Source: Thiobacillaceae bacterium
GTDB lineage: Bacteria > Pseudomonadota > Gammaproteobacteria > Burkholderiales > Thiobacillaceae
Assembly (NCBI GenBank): GCA_012274165.1
Contig: JAAPAA010000228.1
Coordinates: forward strand, 1-22,980
Reading direction: 5' to 3'
Length of the DNA stretch: 22,980 nt
Each line of letters begins with the position of its first letter. Position 1 is the stretch's first letter. The notes beneath the pieces are model-generated. The model searched no databases. It was given only the letters and a program-made list of their open reading frames with translations, and was not told where the DNA came from. The translations under genes were made by a program, and so were the position numbers. Shown piece by piece: positions 15,117 through 22,980 of this stretch.

Positions 15117-16067
15117 ATGCCGCCGGTCATATCCATAGTCATGCCCTGCTACAACGCAGCGGCACATTTACCCGCCAGCGTAGGCAGCGTGCTGGCGCAG
15201 ACCTTTGCCGACTGGGAACTCATCACCGTTGACGATGGCTCCAGCGACCCCACCCTGGCATGGCTGCAAAGCCAGACCGATGCACGGATCCGCACCTTCA
15301 GCCAGGCCAATCAGGGGGTGAGCGCCGCACGCAACATCGGACTGAGCATGGCTCACGGCCGCTATGTGGCCTTCCTCGATGCGGACGACACCTGGGCAAC
15401 GAACTTTCTAAGCACCCTGCTGGCCGCCCTGGAAGCCAGGCCGGAAGCGGTTCTAGCCTATTGCGGCTGGCAAAAACTGGGCCTGCCAGACGGCCGCGGC
15501 GAACCATTCGTGCCGCCCGACTATGAAAACGCCGCAAAAGCTGAAACGCTGTTTGCCGGCTGCCGCTGGCCAATCCATGCCGCCCTGGTCAAGCGCGATG
15601 CAGTGTTGGCGGCGAACGGATTTGACCCGACGCTGAAAAATGCCGAGGACTACTCACTGTGGCTGAACGTGGCAACGGCCGCGCCGATTGTCCGGGTGCC
15701 CGAAGTGCTGGCCTACTATCATTTTCACGGCGGCACGCAGGCGTCAAAGGATCACGCCCGCGCAGCACTCCAGCACTGGCAGGCACAACAGCGGTACCTG
15801 GACACCCATCCCGCGCTCAAGGACACGCTCGGCGCCGCGCGCATCCGCGCATTGAGCAGCGGCGAACTGCTCAAACGCGGTTACGCCTGTTACTGGCAGC
15901 GCGACCTGCCCGCCGCCCGACAAATTTTTCGTGCGGTAATGAAACAAGGCTATGGCACACTTGGCGACTGGAAATACATGCTGCCCGCCTGGCTGCCCGA
16001 GTTTTGGCACCGCTGGCTAATCGGGCGACGCGACAGGGAAACACACTTATCCGATGGACCACTTTGA
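15117..16067 (+). CDS. Family 2 glycosyltransferase (first tandem paralogue)
   Basis: A 316-residue GT-A enzyme with ISIVMPCYNAA (5-15), VDDGSSD (38-44), the metal-binding DADD (88-91) and an ED at 177-178 in NAEDYSLWL, the place of the catalytic base. It should add one sugar from a nucleotide donor on the cytoplasmic face. It shares distinctive stretches with the next gene: AYCGWQK/Q after the DADD region, PPDY, and C-x-WPI, so the two are recent or well-kept duplicates with probably different donors or acceptors. The end overlaps the next start by 14 bp. No membrane helix is seen. Confidence 0.87.
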   Translation: MPPVISIVMPCYNAAAHLPASVGSVLAQTFADWELITVDDGSSDPTLAWLQSQTDARIRTFSQANQGVSAARNIGLSMAHGRYVAFLDADDTWATNFLSTLLAALEARPEAVLAYCGWQKLGLPDGRGEPFVPPDYENAAKAETLFAGCRWPIHAALVKRDAVLAANGFDPTLKNAEDYSLWLNVATAAPIVRVPEVLAYYHFHGGTQASKDHARAALQHWQAQQRYLDTHPALKDTLGAARIRALSSGELLKRGYACYWQRDLPAARQIFRAVMKQGYGTLGDWKYMLPAWLPEFWHRWLIGRRDRETHLSDGPL

Positions 16068-17022
16068 CCCCGCGCTGATCTCCGTTGTCATGCCCTGCTA
16101 CAACGCCGCGCCCTTTGTGGAAGAGGCGATCGAGAGCGTGTTGCATCAGAGTTACCCGCAGATTGAACTCATCATCGTGGACGATGGCTCGCATGACGCA
16201 TCCCCCCAGATCATTGCGCGGCTGGCCGCAGACCATCCCGACCGCATCACGGTAGTGCACCAGACCAACAGCGGCCCCTATGCCGCACGCAATCAAGGCC
16301 TTGAGCATGCGCGCGGCAACTTCATCGCCTTTCTGGACGCCGACGACACCTGGCATCCCGATGCACTCAAGCTGCTGCACGCTGCCATGACCGACACGCT
16401 GGCCGATGTGGCGTATTGCGGCTGGCAAAATGTGGGCGAGGCCGCCGCCGACACGCAACCCTATATCCCGCCCGATTACGTCGAAGCCGATGCCGCCGCC
16501 CTATTCCTGCAATCCTGTCCCTGGCCGATCAATGGCGTGTTGGTGCGGCGTCAGCTGATCGACCAGCTGCACGGATTCTCGGAGCGCCTGCCCACCGCCA
16601 TGGACTACGACCTGTGGCTGCGCATACTGGCCAGCCAGCCCACCGTGGTGCGCGTTCCCCAGGTGCTGGCGTTTTACCGCCGCTATCCGCGCGGCCGCGC
16701 GCATATTCCACGCTGGCGGCAAGTATTCGACGCGATTGCCGTGCGCGAAAATTTCGTCCGCCATCACCCCGCGCCTATCGCCCATCTGCTCCGCGAAAAA
16801 CGCGACGCCCTGGTGTACGGCTCGCTGCTGCCCGAAGCCTATCGCTGCCACTGGCGGCGCGACACCGACTCGTCGCGCCGCCTGTTCCGCCGTGCATTCC
16901 GCAAGGCCGACTGGAAAGCGCGTGATGCCAAATACATCTTCGCCAGTTTCTTGCCAGCGCCACTATTCGACTCGCTGATCCGCCAGGTGGATAGCCGGCG
17001 CAACGCGCGCAACCGTTTCTAA
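16054..17022 (+). CDS. Family 2 glycosyltransferase (second tandem paralogue)
   Basis: A 322-residue GT-A protein with ISVVMPCYNAAP (9-20), VDDGSHD (42-48), DADD (95-98) and MDYDLWLR (183-190), where the ED of its neighbour is replaced by YD, leaving the Asp that follows as the likely base. The AYCGWQ, PPDY and CPWPI blocks are shared with the preceding gene. It presumably adds a consecutive sugar of the repeat unit. It begins 14 bp inside the previous gene and ends 4 bp before the next, consistent with one transcript. The specific sugar cannot be told from sequence. Confidence 0.87.
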   Translation: MDHFDPALISVVMPCYNAAPFVEEAIESVLHQSYPQIELIIVDDGSHDASPQIIARLAADHPDRITVVHQTNSGPYAARNQGLEHARGNFIAFLDADDTWHPDALKLLHAAMTDTLADVAYCGWQNVGEAAADTQPYIPPDYVEADAAALFLQSCPWPINGVLVRRQLIDQLHGFSERLPTAMDYDLWLRILASQPTVVRVPQVLAFYRRYPRGRAHIPRWRQVFDAIAVRENFVRHHPAPIAHLLREKRDALVYGSLLPEAYRCHWRRDTDSSRRLFRRAFRKADWKARDAKYIFASFLPAPLFDSLIRQVDSRRNARNRF

Positions 17023-17026
17023 TGAC

Positions 17027-17953
17027 ATGACCACGCTCGTTGTCGCTTTTTGCACCTTCAAACGCGCCGACCGGCTGGACCCGTTGGTCGCCGCGCTGCG
17101 CGCTCAAAGCTGCCCGGTTCCGTTCGACATTCTGGCGGTCAACAACAACAGCCCGGACGACACGCTGGCGGTACTGGCGCGCTTGCAAGCCCAACCCGGA
17201 GCACCCCTGCGCGTCGTAACCGAGAAAGCGCCGGGTATCGTTCCCGCCCGTAATCGCGCACTGCTTGAGGCGCTGGATCACGACATCCTTGTGTTCATCG
17301 ACGATGACGAATTGCCGCACCCCGGTTTTCTGGAAGCAGCCTATGACGCCATCGTGAACGAAGGCGCGCAATGCGTCGGCGGGCGCATCGAAATCGATTT
17401 TCGCCCCGATGGCCGGCCCGCCTGGCTGGATAACGACGTGGCAGGGTTTCTCGGCCAACTCGATCATGGCAGCGCGCTGCTGTGGATTACCGATGACGCG
17501 ACGCCGGTATGGAGCGGCAACATGGCGTATGCGATGCAGATTTTTCGCGACCAGCCAGGCTTGCGCTTCGACCCGCGCTACAACCGTGAAAGCGACGATG
17601 TCGGCGGCGGTGAAGATGCCGTGATGCTGCATGCCTTGCTGGCGCAACACGCAAAAATTCGCTATCGCCCGGACATGGTTGTACTGCATTCGGTCGACCG
17701 CTGGAAGCTGCATCGCCGCTATTTTCTGAAGCTGCATTACCGGGCTGGTCTGCGCCGGGCGCAATTCAACTTGGCCGATTTCCCTTCAAGCTGGTTTGGT
17801 ATTCCGCCGTTTCTGGCGCGTCAATTTCTCGATCAGGTAAAAAAAACCCTCATCCTGATGCTGTCCGGCCAACCCGGCCTGGTTCGGCAAGCGATGAATG
17901 CTGCCCACGCACTAGGCTATCTGCAAGGCTACCGAAAAAGGCACGTCAAATAG
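17027..17953 (+). CDS. Family 2 glycosyltransferase (third, divergent)
   Basis: A 308-residue GT2 with VAFCTFKRADRLDPL (6-20), a metal-binding DDDE (92-95) and GGGEDAVM (193-200), followed by a basic, membrane-seeking end (VKKTLILMLSG). It is more like the N-terminal domain of the fusion protein encoded downstream (CTHNR, VDDDH, GGGED) than like the two tandem GT2s before it. It probably transfers a further sugar of the repeat at the cytoplasmic membrane face. A run of 8 A lies at 17839-17846 inside the coding frame. The next start is 4 bp after its stop. Confidence 0.85.
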   Translation: MTTLVVAFCTFKRADRLDPLVAALRAQSCPVPFDILAVNNNSPDDTLAVLARLQAQPGAPLRVVTEKAPGIVPARNRALLEALDHDILVFIDDDELPHPGFLEAAYDAIVNEGAQCVGGRIEIDFRPDGRPAWLDNDVAGFLGQLDHGSALLWITDDATPVWSGNMAYAMQIFRDQPGLRFDPRYNRESDDVGGGEDAVMLHALLAQHAKIRYRPDMVVLHSVDRWKLHRRYFLKLHYRAGLRRAQFNLADFPSSWFGIPPFLARQFLDQVKKTLILMLSGQPGLVRQAMNAAHALGYLQGYRKRHVK

Positions 17954-17957
17954 TCGC

Positions 17958-18791
17958 ATGATTGATGTCGCCATCCGCTTCGATGATCCATCCGCAATCA
18001 GTGACCATGCACTGGAGCATGCGCTCCTGCACATAATGGAAACCCATCAGGTATGCGCCACATTTGCCGTAATTCCCTACGTTGAACAACGTCCGTTGCT
18101 TGCTGATAACGTGCCCCACCTTGTTAAGGCGCTGCAACACGGCATGCTGGAAATAGCCCAGCATGGTTTCAACCATGTGTCTTACGCCCCTGATTCCCCA
18201 GTGCCTTCCGAGTTTTCAGGGGTCGATCCAGTGGAACAAATGAAAAAAATAACGGCCGGGCGAGCCACGCTGGAACAAGTTTTTGGCATTCCGATCCATG
18301 GATTCGTGCCGCCCTTTAACACGTTTGACCAGCACACTGCCTCAATCCTGTCAGATCAAGGCTTCCGCTATCTTTCTGCAGGTAGCGAGCATGGATTGTT
18401 CGAAACCACTTGTCTCGCACAACTGCCCCGCACCTGCCAGATTACCGTGCTCGAACACGCCCTGTCTGAAGCCCGCCGCCGACCGAACGGCAGGCTTGCG
18501 ATTGTGGCCGTTATGCACCATTACGATTTCAAGGAATTCGGGCAAGCTGATGCGCCACTTACATTGCAAACGCTCGCGAATTTACTTCAATGGTTACGTC
18601 AACAACCCGATGTACGCTTGAATACGCTAACCGAACTAGCCGCCAGGCATGATGCCGAAACCTGGCATAACGCAGTCCGGCGGAATCGCTGGGTTGAACG
18701 GCAACATTGGCGAATTCGTTCCCTGTTCCCACGCTACAGCCTCATGCCCCGCACCTTGTTTAATTATGTTCGCCTAGAAAGCCCAACGTGA
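17958..18791 (+). CDS. Divergent polysaccharide deacetylase-like (DUF2334-type) protein
   Basis: A 277-residue protein with RFDDPS (7-12) in the place of the FDDG motif, EIAQHGFNH (65-73) giving an HxxxH metal pair, FVPPFNTFD (116-124) and MHHYD (186-190). This is the layout of divergent CE4 barrels such as DUF2334, in which the deacetylase motifs are kept in altered form; activity is not certain. No signal peptide is present. Base composition appears lower in GC than the genes before it. It overlaps the start of the sulfotransferase gene by 4 bp (GTGA), so the two are likely translated together. A run of 7 A is at 18243-18249. Confidence 0.68.
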   Translation: MIDVAIRFDDPSAISDHALEHALLHIMETHQVCATFAVIPYVEQRPLLADNVPHLVKALQHGMLEIAQHGFNHVSYAPDSPVPSEFSGVDPVEQMKKITAGRATLEQVFGIPIHGFVPPFNTFDQHTASILSDQGFRYLSAGSEHGLFETTCLAQLPRTCQITVLEHALSEARRRPNGRLAIVAVMHHYDFKEFGQADAPLTLQTLANLLQWLRQQPDVRLNTLTELAARHDAETWHNAVRRNRWVERQHWRIRSLFPRYSLMPRTLFNYVRLESPT

Positions 18792-19753
18792 CATCGAATT
18801 TGCCCTTGTCCACTCGCCAGAATGGCCCCATTTTTATCGTTGGCGCCCCTCGTTCCGGCACCACCGTACTGCAATACCGGTTGCGTAATCACCCACGCAT
18901 TTCACTGCCGACTGGCGAATCGCATTTCTTTATCCCGCTATACCGTAATCAAGCCGACTACGGCGATCTCAGCCAACTGGAAAATATCCATCGGGTGTTG
19001 CAAGCCATGCTTGATCAAAGCCGGGATTTTCTGGAAACCGACCTGCACGGCTTGAAATTTGATATCGACACGCTGGCAATCGAGTTGCACTCAGCAGGTC
19101 GGCACACGATGCCCGCAATCATTGCGGGGATTTTCGAGAAAAATGCGCAGGGTGAAGGCAAATCCAGATGGGGCGACAAAACCCCTTACTACGTCATGCA
19201 CCTCCCCAAACTGATCGAATGGTTTCCGGATGCGCAGATCGTGCATTTGGTTCGCGACGGGCGTGACGTCGCACTGTCGCTGTTCGGCAGACAACATGAC
19301 TTCTATGTCTACAACAGCTATTTCGCGGCGGAATATTGGGAAAGCTTCGTGGAAAGAGGGCGCGCGCAGGGCAGACAGTTAGCACCCAATCAATATCTGG
19401 AATTGCGCTACGAGGATTTGCTGACGCAACCCGACGCCACCATGAAAACGTTATGCGCGTTCCTCGGCGAGGAATTCTCGGACGAGCTATTTGATGTCAC
19501 TGCAGTCACCGATCCCGGCAAAACCCCGCTGGTACACAAGCCGCTGCGCGCCGACAACGCCGGGAAATGGCGCAGCAAAATGTCTACCGCCCAAATCCAG
19601 GCATTCGAAAGCGTGAGTGGAAAAACCTTGCGCGAATTTGGCTATGACCTCGTCACCCCGGGCGCGCCCCCTTCGACTCTCATCAAGGCAGCGTATCGTC
19701 TGCACAACCGCTTGCTCTCCGCCTTCTGGCGGCGCACTAAAAGGCTCATGTGA
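18788..19753 (+). CDS. PAPS-dependent sulfotransferase
   Basis: The 321-residue protein starts at a GTG that overlaps the previous stop (GTGA). It has the 5'-phosphosulfate loop GAPRSGTT (19-26), a RWGDKTP motif (127-133) and the 3'-phosphate-binding VRDGRDVALS (155-164), then YEDLL (208-212), all standard for sulfotransferases that move sulfate from PAPS to a hydroxyl or amine. In this operon the acceptor is probably the glycan. The protein is cytosolic, as PAPS requires, so sulfation would precede flipping. PAPS synthesis genes are not in the window. It is coupled to the downstream fusion gene by another GTGA. Confidence 0.87.
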   Translation: MTSNLPLSTRQNGPIFIVGAPRSGTTVLQYRLRNHPRISLPTGESHFFIPLYRNQADYGDLSQLENIHRVLQAMLDQSRDFLETDLHGLKFDIDTLAIELHSAGRHTMPAIIAGIFEKNAQGEGKSRWGDKTPYYVMHLPKLIEWFPDAQIVHLVRDGRDVALSLFGRQHDFYVYNSYFAAEYWESFVERGRAQGRQLAPNQYLELRYEDLLTQPDATMKTLCAFLGEEFSDELFDVTAVTDPGKTPLVHKPLRADNAGKWRSKMSTAQIQAFESVSGKTLREFGYDLVTPGAPPSTLIKAAYRLHNRLLSAFWRRTKRLM

Positions 19754-22700
19754 TCGAACTCACCATCCTCATCTGCACGCACAACCGGGCAGAACTGCTG
19801 CACAAGGCTTTGGCTTCACTCAACCGCGCGCAACGTCCATCAATGCAAGTGCGCATCCTGGTGGCGGCCAATGCCTGCACCGACGACACCGTTGCGCAGT
19901 TGTTGGCATATCAGGCGCAACAGCTTAGCCAGAACTGGCTGCCGCTGCGCATGATCGAGGTGCTGACGCCGGGGAAGTCCCATGCTTTGAATGAAGCAAT
20001 CCCACAAATTGGAACCGAACTCACCGCATTTGTGGATGATGACCACAGGGTAGACGAAGGCTACTTGACGGCTATCGAACATGCAGCCACTTCGTGGCCA
20101 GACGCGGGACTATATTGTGGGAAGATTTTGCCGGACTGGGATGGCAGCGAACCCTCGTGGGTTCATGACGAGGGGGCTTATCGCATTTACCCATTGCCGG
20201 TTCCGCGCTTTGACCAGAGTGACGTTCCCAAAACAATCACAGCCGAGACTGGCCCCATACCGGGTGGCGGCAATCTGATCGTACGTCGTCGTGTGTTTGA
20301 GTTGGCTGGGCAGTTTTCCACTGAGCTAGTTCCACACGGCCACGACCTGGGGGGAGGCGAAGACAGCGAATATGTACTCCGTGCCCTGACGCGCGGCGAG
20401 CACTGCCAATATGCACCCCAGATCATTCAACACCATTACGTCGACACCAAACGCCTCCACCTTGGCTATCTGCTTAAAAAGAGTTATCAGCGTACCCGCT
20501 CGACTGCCCGTATCCACGGTGGCGGATCGGTCCCCATCTACATGTGGCGAAAGCTGGCCGAATACGGTTTTCATAGTGCGTTCAGCCTGTCGTGGACCAA
20601 GCGGCGTTTTTACTTGGTGCGCACGGCGGCTGCACTGGGCGAAATGCGTGGCCGCAGCGAATCAGGGCATCGCAAAAAAAATCTCAGTCTGCCACCCGAC
20701 CGCGGTATGTTGGTTATGGAAGCGCTGGCTCTGCTAACCGCGGCAGGTGGCCTCATCGCCTGGTTCGCCAGCGGCGATGCACGCTGGGCCGGCCTGCTCC
20801 CCGCGCTGGGAGTGGCGGGGGTGGGCACGGCTACGCTCCTTGCCAAGTCGCTACTCGACTTTTCGCAGACTGGGCCGCGCATTCGCGAAGAAGTGCTCAC
20901 GCATTACCAGCGCTATACCCTGTTTGCGCTGGCGCGGCTGTCGGCGTGGGCCTTTGCCTTGATGCTGTTTACCGGCGGCGCCGGCATGCTGATTTACTTT
21001 ATGCTCAGCACGGCGATCGGCGCAACCTGGTCGACCGTCCTCGCTGTCGCCGCCGCTCTCTTCGGCATCCTGGGCGCATTCATGCTGCAATTCATCCGCA
21101 AGCTGCGTTTCAACCCCGGCCTCCTGATGGCCTCGATGCATTACCGCATGAGCCGGCTGCACGGGCTGTGGCACTGGATGACTCCGGCGCGCATTGCGTA
21201 TATGCAGTCACTGGGAATGGGAATGGCCGGCCTGTTATTCATGGCGGCATCCTGGCAACTGTCGAAGGAAAACCGCATAGGAGATCTGATGGCACTGTGG
21301 GCAGCCACACTTTTCTTTGCCGGGGCAGTCACGTGGGCGAGCTGGCAGCCGCAGGCGCGCGCTCCGCGCAAGCGTCCTGCCCGCACGGCAGACACGCCAC
21401 CCAACATTCTGATGGTCGGCTCCGACACCTTGCGTGCCGACCGCCTGGGTGCGCTCGGCTATCGCCGCGCGCTGACTCCCAACATTGACCAACTGGCCGC
21501 TGCCGGGGCTCTGTTTGCGAATTGCTATGTGCCGTGTGCCCGCACCGCTCCGAGTCTTATTTCCATGCTGACCGGTACCTGGCCGCACACGCATGGCATC
21601 CGCGACAATTTCGCCGACGACGAGAACACGCGCCTGAAAGTGGATGCCCTGCCCACACTGCTGAAAAAGAACGGCTACCGCACAGCAGCGATATCGGACT
21701 GGTGCGGTGGCGACATGGGCAAGTACTCCTTTGGCTTTGACTACACCGACCTGCCGGAAGACCAGTGGAACCTTAAGTATCTGATTCGACAGGGACCCAA
21801 GGATTTGCGCCTGTTCGTGTCGTTGTTCACCCATAACCGGCTGGGACGGCTGCTGGTGCCCGAGCTCTATTACCTGGGCGGGGTGCCACTGACGCAACCA
21901 CTGGGCAAGCGCGCACGGCGACTGGTGTCGCGCCTGGCAGAAAGCGCGCAGCCATTTTTCCTCAACGTATTTTATTCCACCACCCATCCGCCGTTTGCGT
22001 CGGAGTGGCCGTGGTACACGCGTTTCACCGACCCGGCCTATGCGGGCGAGTCCAAGTTCGCGATGGCACGGCTCACTGACCCGTTCGAAATCATTCGCCG
22101 CCAGGGTGCGCCCAAGGAGGAATTCGACCTCGACCAGATCATCGATTTGTACGACGGCTGCGTGGCGGAGTTCGACGATGAAGTTGGCAAAATGCTGGCC
22201 CATCTTAATGCCTGCGGACTATCCGACAACACCATCATCGTCGTCTACTCCGACCACGGCATGGAATTTTTTGAACACGACACGTGGGGACAAGGCAATT
22301 CGGCAGTCGGCGAAGCCAGCCCTCGCATCCCACTTGTGATCCGAGATCCACGCTCACCTGCCAAGGGAAAAATAGACGAGGTAGTGCGCTCAATCGATCT
22401 GGCCCCCACGCTTCTGGAATTGTGTGGGCACCCACAGACCCGCAACATGGATGGCGTTTCACTTGTCAGTTGCATGAGGCCAGGTAGCCTTTGCCCCCAA
22501 CTCGATGCCTTCAATGAAACCGGCATCTGGATCGCTGACATTCCCGGGCTACCGCAACACCACCTGCGCTATCCTGACTTGTTGGGACTCATAGAAGTAC
22601 CTGATCGTGCTAGCGGCACTTTGGCGATCAAACCAGAATATACGATGTGCATTATTGATGCGAAGGATCGCATGATACGTAGAGGTCGCTGGAAATTGAC

Positions 22701-22911
22701 CTATCAACCACTCAGCAACGGCCACCTTCTCCAACTTTTCGACGTCGCGTCAGACCCTATGTGCAAACAGAACCTGATCGACCAACATGCAGATATTGCC
22801 GCCACGCTCTGGCAAAATTTAAGCAGATGGATTGGTCTTGTTCCTGATAATGTTCCTGATATGCAGAAAAAACCAGTGATCTCAATGAAAGGGGAGACCG
22901 GATGTCGTTGA
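19750..22911 (+). CDS. GT2 - transmembrane - sulfatase/alkaline-phosphatase-fold fusion protein
   Basis: A single uninterrupted frame of 1053 residues from a GTG that overlaps the sulfotransferase stop. Residues 1-310 are a GT2 domain (CTHNR 10-13, VDDDH 95-99, GGGED 201-205). Residues about 320-532 hold about six hydrophobic spans (321-340, 346-366, 391-418, 422-447, 485-503, 511-532). Residues about 550-1030 are a sulfatase-fold domain: SDTLRADRLG (558-567), the active-site block around CARTAPSLISMLTG (596-609), THPPF (745-749), YSDHG (833-837) and a PLVI strand. The usual C-x-P-S-R formylglycine motif reads T-A-P-S-L, so Thr599 would be the nucleophile, as in phosphoethanolamine and phosphoglycerol transferases. 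I infer a role in glycan assembly or modification; the domain's chemistry is open. Confidence 0.83.
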   Translation: MIELTILICTHNRAELLHKALASLNRAQRPSMQVRILVAANACTDDTVAQLLAYQAQQLSQNWLPLRMIEVLTPGKSHALNEAIPQIGTELTAFVDDDHRVDEGYLTAIEHAATSWPDAGLYCGKILPDWDGSEPSWVHDEGAYRIYPLPVPRFDQSDVPKTITAETGPIPGGGNLIVRRRVFELAGQFSTELVPHGHDLGGGEDSEYVLRALTRGEHCQYAPQIIQHHYVDTKRLHLGYLLKKSYQRTRSTARIHGGGSVPIYMWRKLAEYGFHSAFSLSWTKRRFYLVRTAAALGEMRGRSESGHRKKNLSLPPDRGMLVMEALALLTAAGGLIAWFASGDARWAGLLPALGVAGVGTATLLAKSLLDFSQTGPRIREEVLTHYQRYTLFALARLSAWAFALMLFTGGAGMLIYFMLSTAIGATWSTVLAVAAALFGILGAFMLQFIRKLRFNPGLLMASMHYRMSRLHGLWHWMTPARIAYMQSLGMGMAGLLFMAASWQLSKENRIGDLMALWAATLFFAGAVTWASWQPQARAPRKRPARTADTPPNILMVGSDTLRADRLGALGYRRALTPNIDQLAAAGALFANCYVPCARTAPSLISMLTGTWPHTHGIRDNFADDENTRLKVDALPTLLKKNGYRTAAISDWCGGDMGKYSFGFDYTDLPEDQWNLKYLIRQGPKDLRLFVSLFTHNRLGRLLVPELYYLGGVPLTQPLGKRARRLVSRLAESAQPFFLNVFYSTTHPPFASEWPWYTRFTDPAYAGESKFAMARLTDPFEIIRRQGAPKEEFDLDQIIDLYDGCVAEFDDEVGKMLAHLNACGLSDNTIIVVYSDHGMEFFEHDTWGQGNSAVGEASPRIPLVIRDPRSPAKGKIDEVVRSIDLAPTLLELCGHPQTRNMDGVSLVSCMRPGSLCPQLDAFNETGIWIADIPGLPQHHLRYPDLLGLIEVPDRASGTLAIKPEYTMCIIDAKDRMIRRGRWKLTYQPLSNGHLLQLFDVASDPMCKQNLIDQHADIAATLWQNLSRWIGLVPDNVPDMQKKPVISMKGETGCR
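22891..22896 (+). promoter_or_regulatory. Strong Shine-Dalgarno of the right-edge gene
   Basis: GGGGAG (with AAA before it) lies five bases before the ATG at 22902, inside the end of the fusion gene. It is the best ribosome binding site seen in the cluster and fixes the start of the truncated gene. Confidence 0.6.
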
Positions 22912-22980
22912 AATCTGTGGCCAAGCAAGCTCTGCGCAGTGTTGGATACAAAATCGAGAAAATCGATCCGCTGGAGGAAA
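22902..22980 (+). CDS. Truncated gene at right edge, unknown
   Basis: Only the first 26 codons are in the window, starting at an ATG at 22902 that overlaps the fusion gene by 10 bp. The visible protein is basic then mixed (MSLKSVAKQALRSVGYKIEK followed by IDPLEE) and has no membrane segment or motif. The short R-x-x-GY-x-I-x-K-I opening recalls the N-termini of FkbM-type and other glycan-cluster methyltransferases, but too little is present to assign it. It continues the polysaccharide operon to the right. Confidence 0.55.
   Translation, partial: MSLKSVAKQALRSVGYKIEKIDPLEE

Overview
The window looks like a chromosomal segment of a GC-rich betaproteobacterium. The clues are the aroB-dgt pair, an ApaH of the proteobacterial type, a candidate olsB-olsA ornithine-lipid pair, and GC-rich third codon positions. 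I cannot name the species from sequence alone. No tRNA, rRNA, CRISPR array, transposase or integrase was seen.

Positions 1-6087 hold housekeeping genes. A truncated gene at the left edge (minus strand) starts a protein that resembles membrane-anchored glutaredoxin-family proteins. It diverges from apaH (plus strand). Facing apaH, with coding ends that overlap it by 65 bp, is a minus-strand pair: an OlsB-like N-acyltransferase followed by a PlsC-family acyltransferase, overlapping by 23 bp, which together would make ornithine lipid. Upstream, also on the minus strand, are aroB, dgt and a PfkB-family kinase. aroB lacks the aroK gene that usually precedes it in this group.

From 6198 to the right edge every gene is on the plus strand: fourteen genes, the last one cut by the window end, with gaps of 75 bp or less and many start/stop overlaps. 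This is a surface-polysaccharide biosynthesis cluster. In order: GT-B glycosyltransferase, polysaccharide pyruvyltransferase family protein, QueC-like PP-loop ATPase, zinc-ribbon methyltransferase, an unknown protein with a DxD-like patch, a Wzx-type flippase, a WbsX/GH99-like protein, a NodB-type polysaccharide deacetylase, three GT2 glycosyltransferases (the first two are paralogues), a second divergent deacetylase-like protein, a PAPS-dependent sulfotransferase, a 1053-residue fusion of GT2, membrane segments and a sulfatase/alkaline-phosphatase-fold domain, and a gene that runs off the right edge. No Wzy polymerase, chain-length regulator or initiating phosphoglycosyltransferase is visible, so the cluster continues beyond the window or relies on genes elsewhere.

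Read together, the cluster should assemble a lipid-linked oligosaccharide in the cytoplasm, decorate it (pyruvyl, methyl, deacetylated amino sugar, sulfate and perhaps an amide made by the QueC-like enzyme) and flip it across the inner membrane. The most unusual items are the GT2-membrane-sulfatase fusion, whose formylglycine motif is replaced by a Thr-type motif, and the QueC-like enzyme sitting in a glycan operon. Four 8-base A or T homopolymers in four different cluster genes are possible slippage sites.
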